Shown here piece after piece: positions 55,800 through 64,000 of a stretch of DNA of 64,000 nucleotides; position 1 is the stretch's first letter, and each line of letters starts with the position of its first letter. The stretch comes from Nematopogon swammerdamellus (lineage: Eukaryota; Arthropoda; Insecta; Lepidoptera; Adelidae). Under the pieces are notes generated by a model. The model was not told the origin of the DNA and searched no databases. It saw only the letters and a list, made by a program, of their open reading frames with translations. The stretch lies in assembly GCA_946902875.1 (NCBI GenBank), contig OX336338.1, positions 13,445,971 through 13,509,970 of the forward strand, given 5' to 3'. Both the position numbers and the translations under genes were made by a program.

Positions 55800-55877
55800 T
55801 TTCTAAATTCGAAAGCGCCACACGCCCGGTCTGGCTGGATAGCGGCAGCCCACTGTTAATTGTAGATTAGTCGGTAC

Positions 55878-56588
55878 CAGTGTTGCCGCTTAGGAAAAAA
55901 GAAAGTCACCAAACTATTGCCATAAAGTCACTAGAATTGGGGAAAATATTACTTCAAAGAGTCACTAGAAGTCACTAAATATTTTTATCAGCGCTCCATT
56001 TTTAAAATAAGTTATATTAAAATAAAATTTGAAATAATCAATGATTTATTCATTCAATGTTTATACTTACATAATTTACACTTTATAAATATATATTTTT
56101 TATAATTAAATACTTTACAACTTTTTGTTCCTTTATTTTTGATGTACACATATTTTAGTAATAGCAATAGTAAAAAAGCTAATTTATGGAAATATTTCGC
56201 CCCGATGTCGTCGGTGGCGTCTTCAGTCAAGTGAGAAATAAGTAAATATGATTATGATTTGATAGATATGTTTTTTTAAATATTTTCTTCTTTTTTTATT
56301 ATTTTTTATATAGAATATATAATTTACATACAGTCAAAGCGATTATTTTGATTAATTCGATCAAGTTCATAGATCGTCGATGATCTATGATGTGATGATG
56401 TGATGAAGAACAGGTAAAATCTATGAGGGTATACAGCCAAGTCAATGTCCGTGCTTCAAATTTTATCACTATTAAAAGTCACTAAAAGCCACTAGATTTT
56501 TTCTAGTGACTAAGTCTTTAAAAAATGTCACCAAAGACGTCAAAAACTCACTAGATCTAGTGACAAAGTCACTAAAACGGCAACACTG
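55878..56588. mobile_element. hAT-type element upstream of the THAP exon
   Basis: Ends CAGTGTTGCCG and CGGCAACACTG, flanked by exact 8-bp GTCGGTAC (55870-55877, 56589-56596). Sub-terminal AAAGTCACTA motifs are repeated at both ends in opposite orientation. No transposase. Confidence 0.86.
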
Positions 56589-56689
56589 GTCGGTACGCCA
56601 AGCGGTAGGCATTTAACTCGCGACCTTGAGCGAGTGACGAAGGCCTGGTTTTACCTACTCCACAGAATAGAAAAAAGTCCTACTCTGCT

Positions 56690-57415
56690 GGTCGAGTTGA
56701 TTGATGCGAAACGACACCTGAAAGACATTCCGGCTCCTTTCGTGAACACTCGGGTCGAAACGAAACGTAGCGAAAACGACGGTTTGCGGTTTTGATTTGT
56801 TTTGAGTGAGTTTGCGAATATGAAATATGACATAGATGGCCGTATCTTTTGATTACGTTGATTTAGAAGCTTGAATATTCTACACCTTAAAGAGATCGTA
56901 GATCTTAGTATTTCATATTAATTTCAATTTGTTATCTTGATCCGTTCCTGAGAAAAAGGGACCTTGACATACAAAACAAACTAAATTTTTTTTTTAATGT
57001 CACATAACTATAAATTTACAATTTTCGATTTTTTCCTTTACTTGTCCTATGAGACCTTGCTTCTAACCAAATTTCATTATTCTAGGTTAACGGGAAGTAC
57101 TCTATAGGTTTTGATTTGGTTTGCCGGTAGCAAAATATGTGACTTAAATGGGCGTATCTAGTGATTGCGTGGACCTATAAGCTTAATTTTTTTACACCTT
57201 CGAGGAAACGTAGACCTTAGTATTTGATATTAATTTCAACTTTATACCTCTAGCCGTTCCTGAGAAAAAAGGTCTTGACAGACAGACAGACACCCAGCCA
57301 GCCAGACAGACAGACAGACAGACAGACAGACGGACAACAAAGTGATCCTATAAGGGTTCCGTTTTTTCCTCCTTTTTAGGGTTCCGTACCTCAAGGTACG
57401 GAACCCTAAAAATAG
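56690..57415. repeat. TAGGGTTCCGTA-family repeat with (GACA)n and terminal hairpin
   Basis: Two related units (GATCCGTTCCTGAGAAAAAG and CTAGCCGTTCCTGAGAAAAA), then a GACAGACAGACA tract at 57277-57331, then a near-perfect 40-nt palindrome at 57373-57412 built on TTTTTAGGGTTCCGTACC. Confidence 0.65.
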
Positions 57416-57589
57416 TAATACATTTAGCTCTTTTTGTATATGTAATGTATTTCACTAATAAAAATAAAACAAAATAAATGTTTGTTTTTTATTAAAAAAA
57501 TCAAAACAAAAATACCCGTTTTCGAAAAAAATACAACATCGCTCGGATTATACTTGATGAGGCCTTGAAATGGGGAAAACAACAAAACA

Positions 57590-59105
57590 GCAAAATATCT
57601 GAACATCCTAAAAGTTCTAGAGGGTTCCTCGTGGGGAATGCATCCAGATCATCTGATCAATCTGTACATTAGCCTAATTCGAAGCAGCTCAGATTATGGA
57701 TGCTTTCTGTAAAGAACAGGAATTGTTGCCAGTCTAAATTTTACAAGCTAAACATACTCCAGAACCAAGCTTTGAGGATAATTTGGAGGATAGAGTAGAA
57801 CTACTTCCATACATGTTATGGAGAGCAACTTAGTAGCAGACAAACCCTTAAAGATGAAGGTAAGGTACAATTATTTGGCTAATAAAACAAAAATATCTCG
57901 CAAAAATGATGCCGCTTTATCCTTATTACATGATCTATAACTATAATATACTTATATAAGAATCTAACTACCTATAGTAACAATGCCTATTGGCGTAATC
58001 AAAATTTTTTGGATTAATGAAAAAAACTCTTCCGTGATAAGTAGAGCATCACGATGTAATCCCCATGTTATCACTTTCAAAATGGATTGCAGGCATACCA
58101 ATCAAATCGAACATTTTTGACAGCATGCCTTCCATCAATAAAAGTTAAAATCTTTATAACTCTATGGAACTACAGCAAGCTCCTGAAGATATGCTGTGAC
58201 AAGAATACCGTCAGCACTTTCAACTTTACACAGATATGGCTCAGCATTTGTTGATGGTATTGGGTCTGCATTTTGGAACCTGCATGCACAATGTGGGATG
58301 AAATTCAAGGTGGTGATGAATATTCCTTAGAAAAGATTGCTATATACTCGTATGAGGCTCTCTCATAAAGCACAAGTATAAACACACGTAAAATTGTTTA
58401 TTGACAGAATTAAAAAAGTTCACTACAACACTTGATTGGTTGCACGAGAGGATCTCGTAAGCAATTTTAAATAATCAATAAGGCAAAGAGGTAACTTCTC
58501 AGTGGATGTGTCCATCCCACGTTTGAAAATTCGCAAAATTTCATAAACACAGATATTTCGTAAAATAATGAAGCTAGATCAAAAAACTCTTTTACTTACA
58601 AAATGATTTAAAACAAGTGAGGGTTCACTTATTTAGAAGCACAGATGGATTTTTTTAACTCCAGGAAACAAAACACACCCGACAAATTATTCGAATTTTT
58701 TCTAACCTAAAAGATAATTCTCAAATACACAATTACATTGTGCAGGGAACGCTGCTACTAAGAAGCCACAATTGTATTAAAAATTTCCAATTTAACAAAT
58801 AGATGAAGAAAACCAAGGACCCTAAAGTAAAAAGTTACAAGACATAAGAATATATTTGTTTGTAGTAGGTGTTTTGATGTCAGTGGAAACATATTTAAAT
58901 CTTCTATCAAACATGCTCTCTTTTTATTAAAAAGAAAATTTCACTGAAATAGCAGCTAATGCCTGCTCCAAGCGGAGCAGTTGGGAGCCGGGAGGTTGTT
59001 GCGTAAAACATTCCCAAAATTTGTAACATTTGCACGAAAGAGGAGGACCAATTTCATGTTCTGATGGAGTGTGAGTGGAATGAGGGCCTGAGATAAGATT
59101 TTAGT
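57590..59105 (+). pseudogene. decayed non-LTR retrotransposon (RT end and RNase H-like region)
   Basis: Frame pieces in order: GFLVGN.. / HPDHLINLYISLIRSSSDYG (RT end), LQNQALRIIWRIE, GSAFWNLHAQCGMKFKV (RNase H-like start), then ICNICTKEEDQFHVLMECEW (zinc-binding-like tail). Many stops and frameshifts. Its 3' end lies 315 bp from the MEAF6 stop, tail to tail. Confidence 0.72.
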
Positions 59106-59419
59106 CAGCATGTTACAGACGGATAGGACAACCTGTTATTTGTTATTCATTATGCACTATGTAAAAAAAACTAAAAAATAAAAAAAATATACCAAAAAAA
59201 AAAATTAAAAATTTAATCCTAATTAATTAATTCTTTGAATCTATAAACTTACATTTTCCAATTTTTTTTTTAAATCTATTAACTTAAAAAACAATGGGGC
59301 TGACCCTAAGCCTAAAAATAAAAAAATTATAATAAAACTGAATTTCAAAGAGTGAAAGGATGCTACGTTGATTTAACACAGTCGAGAGAGCTCCTCCTAA
59401 CACTGTTCTAAAGTTGTCT

Positions 59420-59868
59420 TCAACGATGTCTCGCTTTCTTGTTACTGCTTTTTTTAACGCTCCCACTACTGCTGCTCGGGATCTTGTGTTTGTGCGAGGT
59501 AGGGGGAGTTTCTGTTTTGATGAGGCTGAGCGAGTTTTTCTCCTTGGGTGTTCCGGGCCGACTGTCGATGCTGACACTTCCGCCGGACATCATCTTGTTC
59601 TCATTGAGCACTTGCTTCTGAATAATGCTCGATGTGCTCATCTTTTGGCTGGAGTTTTGTTTCTGAGCGGTGAGGTGTGCAATGTTGGCCTTGTCGAGCC
59701 CGATGGAGCCATTCTGTGTGTGATGCTTGCCTGCCGGCTTGGCGCTCACACTCTCAATAGGATTATGCACAGTAGTATGGTTTTGAGCCGCGTGATTCAT
59801 ACCGCCTCCCATCTGAGTGTCCGATGAGTCCTCGTTTGTTTGTGATTCCGTTTCGCTGTTTCTTTCAT
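59420..59868 (-). CDS. Eaf6: MEAF6 terminal exon
   Basis: Opens [18 protein letters not shown] (acidic), then about 130 residues rich in His, Ser, Gln and Lys, ending in TGA at 59420-59422. No domain. Acceptor AATTTCCAG. Confidence 0.88.
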
Positions 59869-61599
59869 CTGGAAATTAAAATGTGAATTGTACTTCTGTT
59901 AGAAAAGAAAAGAAAATGTATATCTACTAATCAAATCACATCCAGACTGTCACTGCAACATCTCAATCTGCTGAGATATATGGTGTTGGCATATACAATG
60001 TAAAATTATTGTTCTCAAATGTAGTACATGCATACACCACACACAACAATTGGGTAAGCAGAGTATTGTATCGATATGGTACTGCTGTAACTCTTGTAAA
60101 TAATGCAATTTACAGCATACTGACATATAATACACTGACCACCACGTTTAGCAAGTATTAAGACAAGATATGACGACGAGCATGCATGAAGAACATTATG
60201 AGAATGGAAGAGGCGGCAGAGGTGTGTCAGGATAGTGGCACGTGGAGATCTGTTGTCTCTGTCTACCCCACTGAGAAACAGGCGTGACACTATGTATGTA
60301 TGTAAGACAGGATAACTATTGAGCAGCAAGCAAGACACGAAGACTTACCTACTGCATGACTCAGAAGGACCCTGCCAAGGTGAGAGATAGATAACCTGTC
60401 ACTCTTTAGCACGGCATGTAGTCCCTCTTAGAATGTGGTAAATTGATATACAAGGTATAAACAAAGACATTTAATTTGCGTACACGTCACGTCGAAGTTG
60501 CAGGTACATTTCTAGACTTCTGCCATTGATTTCACCCGGTTCACATTGATATAACCCGCGCCGATAAAGAAAAAAATCTAAAATGTCCTCTCACTCGCAC
60601 ACTATTGCTTTCTTTACTCACACAAATCATAATTTTTTAAAGTTGTACGAACACTCTGTCCTTTATTTGCAACAACTATACAAAAATAGGTCATGTAATT
60701 GCAACTTACTTTTGGTTTCAGCTGTATCCACTAAACCACTAACTGCCTGAAACGAAAAAACAAATTTAATTTCTTATTTGTACTTGGCAGATTTTTGTGA
60801 GAAGTTATTATCCTAAAAAAAACATGTTAAGTGACAACATTGTTTATACACAGAGGGTTCCGTAGCTATATATTCCTTCTTATTGCATGTATAGCATGTA
60901 TCTCGCGTTCGGCACAGCTTATTTTGTAATGTTAAGTATACTTCACGCCATCTATCGGTCACCGTTGACGTTTGTAGTTAAATTGTTAGTTAAATAATGA
61001 TTTGGTAGATGGCACCGTTCTAACAAATCCAATATATACTGATCTATTATAATAATTGTATGGGTACCAGTGGCGGCTGGTCCTAAAGTGCGTTCGTGCG
61101 CCGTAATACCATACCACGAGAAGTCTTCACTTCACTCAAAATAAATAATATCTTACAACATACCTACATTAATACCATAAAGATCGTACTCCAAATAAAA
61201 CGAATGTGAATTCGACCTTATTTCATAGATCACAAGGCACGTTTTTGCGAGTAAAAACGTCTCATATTTTATTCCTAAAAAAATCAAATATTTTATTCCT
61301 AATTTTCTCAAATGTTCATGTTCGGTAGTTACTGTGCCTATCTGTTACCTACATAAAAAAACAAAAAAACTTAATCTAAAAAAAATTATACTAACAGCCA
61401 TTGATGTTATGGATGATTTTGAGAAAAGTCTCTCAGCCTCACGAAACTTCTTATTTCTCTTGTCCCCCTTGGAGTTGGTGCTTTTGTTCGTGGTTAAGTA
61501 TCGATCCCATCCTCTTATTATGTTCCCATACAGTTGCGTATCTTCCAAGTAAGATCCCTCAAAGGCATAAATCTGGCGTTCCAGGCTTGCTAATGTTTC
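59420..61599 (-). CDS. Eaf6: MEAF6 / Eaf6, histone acetyltransferase complex subunit (5' exon missing)
   Basis: Eaf6/MEAF6 is a small coiled-coil subunit of NuA4/Tip60 and MOZ-type histone acetyltransferase complexes in the nucleus. Exons: 61599-61396, 60746-60710, 59868-59420; phases join to 690 nt (229 residues plus stop). The first exon holds the near-invariant family core, [30 protein letters not shown] and [12 protein letters not shown]. The tail is serine/lysine-rich, with basic [11 protein letters not shown] at the end; it is longer and more diverged than I recall for vertebrate proteins. The N-terminal exon (about 20-30 residues, normally an ELAEL-type helix) was not found up to 64000 and probably lies beyond the window. 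Confidence 0.93.
59869..60709. other. MEAF6 intron; retroelement tail
   Basis: 60140-60310 reads [20 protein letters not shown] text followed by CTATGTATGTATGTAA, a common retroelement 3' end. 60300-60430 matches 48190-48330. Confidence 0.45.
60710..60746 (-). CDS. Eaf6: MEAF6 37-nt microexon
   Basis: Encodes [12 protein letters not shown] plus one base. Acceptor TCGTTTCAG, donor AAAA|GTAAGT. It continues the SSxTSxA-AVS junction of the family, which supports an exon this small. Confidence 0.87.
61068..61330. mobile_element. truncated relative of the 39.7-kb hAT element
   Basis: Begins CAGTGGCGGCTGGTCC after ATGGGTAC and stays similar to the complement of the right part of 39699-40651 (ACCATACCACGAGAAGTC; TCATAGATCACAAGGCACG). 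The other end and duplication are missing. In a MEAF6 intron. Confidence 0.65.
61396..61599 (-). CDS. Eaf6: MEAF6 exon with the conserved core
   Basis: 68 codons, both ends phase 0. Acceptor GTTGCAG|GAA, donor GCT|GTTAGT. It contains the coiled coil and the GW motif on which the family is recognised. Confidence 0.95.
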
Positions 61600-63584
61600 C
61601 TGCAACAAAATTATTGTATTATAAGTAATATATAAAATTATTTAATTCTGAAACAATCAACTCGGTAAAACATCACAGTTTTTTTCGCAGTCAATTCGTT
61701 AAGCAAGGAAGCAAAAAAAATTCCTTCCAGTTGTAGGGGATGTTATTTATTAGCATAAACATGAAGCTAGTTAGTCTGTGATAATCTGGCGCGTGCGTTA
61801 CATAAAGGCACAAAAAAGGAACTGCCCGCCTTAGGTCCCAACTCCTACTCAAATAAAAATTAAAATAACAACAGGCATACTTGAAAAATATGAACAATTT
61901 TAATAATACGTCACACACACCCTTGGTAATAGATTGCGATGGTGATATTGGTATGAAATATAATACTTTTATTAAACAAACAGCAACAAAACTACCCGAC
62001 AAGTGGCAGAAGCCTTACTCACACATCATGGGATGGTTAAAAACAAAGACGCAGATCTACATCATAAGTAGAAACCTGTATAAAAATAAACAGATGGGTG
62101 GGGCTAGAAGACAGCGCTGGCTTATTTTCTACCGAAAAACTATACCTGAAAACTGAAGAAGCGTGCGAGGAAAGGACGTTAGGTGAAGAGTTGGGTGCGT
62201 GCAACTTCAGATTATTAGAATACGGGTTCACTGCTGAATGTAGTCTATTCTAATCTACCTTGTGCAGTTTTGTGTCGATTCAGTTTTGAGTTAATTTCTT
62301 TCTAGGTATTAATTATATTGAAATATATTTTTATTAAAAATACAATAGAATAAAATAGAAACTCTTTAATGCACACAATTGAAAGAAGAACAGTACACGA
62401 CAAGAAACGATAAATACAGGAGGATACAGGAGGAAACACAAAGGTGGATTTATCACTACAAGTGATTACTTCCAGTCAAACTTTAATAATAACCTTTTTA
62501 AAAAAAAAAAATTATAGTAGGTAGGTATAACTTTACCACGTGTCCCGAAAAGTGAGTGCCAGCAAGCGAGTGTGACTACGACAGTACATGCTATGATGGT
62601 GTCGAAGCACACATTTTATTTTTTAATTTTTTTTTTATAATTTATTTATTTATTAATTTTACAAAACACAGAGTACATAGCATTGGCATCCTGCACTAGA
62701 TAAATCTGTCTTGCAGGATTGCATTCTTTAACTAATTATAATAATATACATTAGATCCAAAAATCACAAACATCATTAAAATTATCATGCAATTAGTTAT
62801 GATATTAAAAAATAATGGAACACAAACACTTTATAAAATGAATAGGTAATGATTATGCATCACAGCATATATGTACTGTCGTAGTCACACATCACGTCTG
62901 CTTATTAGCAACCAACACCAACACTTTATATATTAGTGCTATTTCAGTGAATTTTTCTTTTCCGAATGAGAAAGCTTTAAATAGATGATTAAAAAACCGT
63001 TTAAAAAACATTTCCATTGTCATGAACCACACCTACAAACAATTCCACACTCGCACCAGAAAAAACATTATTTTGGTATCTTGTCATTATTGACTGAAAG
63101 TTTTGTATTTTTCTTTATTTTTTCTTTGTGAATTCGATTCAACTCCCACGTACGTACCTACATTTGCTGACCTTTTAGAGTTAGCGTCCCTCACCTACAC
63201 ATTGATATATCGGAACCGGTTCAATTTCATCATCATCATCATCATCATCAGCCTGTATCGGTCCACTGCTGGACATAGGCCTCTCCCATGGCACACCACC
63301 ACATACTTACTTTGAATTGCATGTCGATAAATAGCTAACTACCTAATTGCGAAAAAAACAAAGATCGCCCGAACGTTTTGTAGTGTGTGTCACACACACA
63401 GCCATCTAAACAAACTTACAAAATTAAAGAGGTCTCACAGGTGAGGAAAAGAAGACATGTGAATCGAGGCTGTGAGGAGCGAAAGGAGCGTAGTTGAACA
63501 GACATGCCTGCATAAATGATGACTTCAAGATATTATTTGATAGAACATAATACATAAAATTTATTGCTTGGAAATTTTATATTA
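61600..63584. other. region upstream of the MEAF6 core exon
   Basis: The first coding exon was not found. 62640-62760 has the CTGCACTAGA / TCTTGCAGGA retroelement 3' module. 63212-63310 is an RTE-type tail in reverse, (TCA)n then GGTCCACTGCTGGACATAGG. Confidence 0.45.
63212..63310 (-). mobile_element. RTE-type retroposon tail
   Basis: On the minus strand GCCTATGTCCAGCAGTGGAC, CGATACAGGC then (TGA)n. Same family as 22103-22176. Confidence 0.65.
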
Positions 63585-63585
63585 C

Positions 63586-64000
63586 ACTAGCTGTTGCCCG
63601 CGGCTACGCTCGCGTAAAATTCGTATTTCAAAGTAGAATGTAAGTAACTAAAGGCGAGGCCGAAGGCCGAGCTGGGTCTAGGTAAACGATAAACCTTCTT
63701 AAAGAAAGTAGCTAACTAAGGGCGAGGCCGAAGGCCGAGCTGCGTTCAGGTAAACGATAAACCTTCTCAAATAAAGTAAGCAACTAACGGCGAGGCCGAA
63801 GGCCCAGCTACATCCTGGAAGACAATAAACCTTCACGAAGAAAGTAAGTAACTAAGGGCGAGGCCGAAGGCCGAGCTGCGTTCAGGAAGATGATAAACCT
63901 TCCCGAAGAAAGTAAGTAATTAAGGTCGAGGTCGAAGGCCGAGCTGCGTTCAGGAAGACGATAAACCTTCTGGAAGAAATGATGTAACTTAAGTGTGAGG
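63586..64000 (-). mobile_element. Helitron-like element with ~67-bp array, cut by the window end
   Basis: Begins CTAGCTGTTGCCCGCGGCTA, the complement of the 6964 terminus, then at least five units GGCGAGGCCGAAGGCCGAGC. One unit differs (GGCCCAGCTACATCCTGG), matching a unit at 6800-6830 in reverse. Confidence 0.62.

Noticed and set aside
62037..62231. first coding exon of MEAF6
   Set aside because: Has a CAG|GTATAG donor-like end, but the reading frame shows none of the ELAEL-type N-terminal helix of the family.

Overview
The window is eukaryotic nuclear DNA, almost certainly from a moth or butterfly. The genes are split by many GT-AG introns, the background is AT-rich, and the space between and inside genes is packed with short repeats typical of Lepidoptera (tRNA-headed SINEs, RTE-type tails ending in (TGA)n, elements starting GTTGCCCGCGGCTNCGC, TAGGGTTCCGTA repeats). 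The taxon call is inference from the repeats and from protein similarity recalled without a search.

Layout. 1-15.4 kb has no recognisable coding gene and is a patchwork of elements: a SINE at 722-1077, a hAT-type element with a clean 8-bp target duplication at 1861-2362, a Helitron-like element full of ~67-bp tandem repeats at 4849-6964, and a palindromic MITE at 12846-13454. 15.4-28.7 kb is a plus-strand cordon-bleu (Cobl) family gene, 12 coding exons whose phases join into one frame of 1407 codons. Its last intron holds a 2.1-kb inverted-repeat element with an internally deleted mariner nested in it. 29-37 kb is intergenic, with two palindromic MITEs (29.8 and 36.8 kb), a pogo-type element and a 128-bp satellite array of 13 near-identical units. 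37.4-51.8 kb is a minus-strand phospholipase C gamma gene (small wing orthologue), 12 coding exons, 1197 codons, with the complete PH/EF/X/split-PH/SH2-SH2-SH3/Y/C2 architecture. At 55.7 kb a short minus-strand exon encodes the first half of a THAP zinc finger; no partner exon was found. 57.6-59.1 kb is a decayed non-LTR retrotransposon. 59.4-61.6 kb is the minus-strand MEAF6/Eaf6 gene (histone acetyltransferase subunit), lacking only its first coding exon, which probably lies past the window. From 63.6 kb another Helitron-like repeat array runs off the end.

The three real genes are not a functional cluster: an actin-cytoskeleton regulator, a receptor-tyrosine-kinase effector and a chromatin subunit. 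Cobl and PLC-gamma converge tail to tail, with the satellite and MITE-rich 8 kb between them. The most notable things are structural. Several elements sit at gene control points: a retroposon whose 12-bp target duplication has copied the splice acceptor of Cobl exon 8, a hAT element 19 bp and a TTAA element 22 bp from PLC-gamma splice donors, and a hAT element 70 bp upstream of the THAP start codon. Two different SINE families share one body under different tRNA heads, and two DNA-transposon-like elements carry the C-terminal ends of retrotransposon ORFs.
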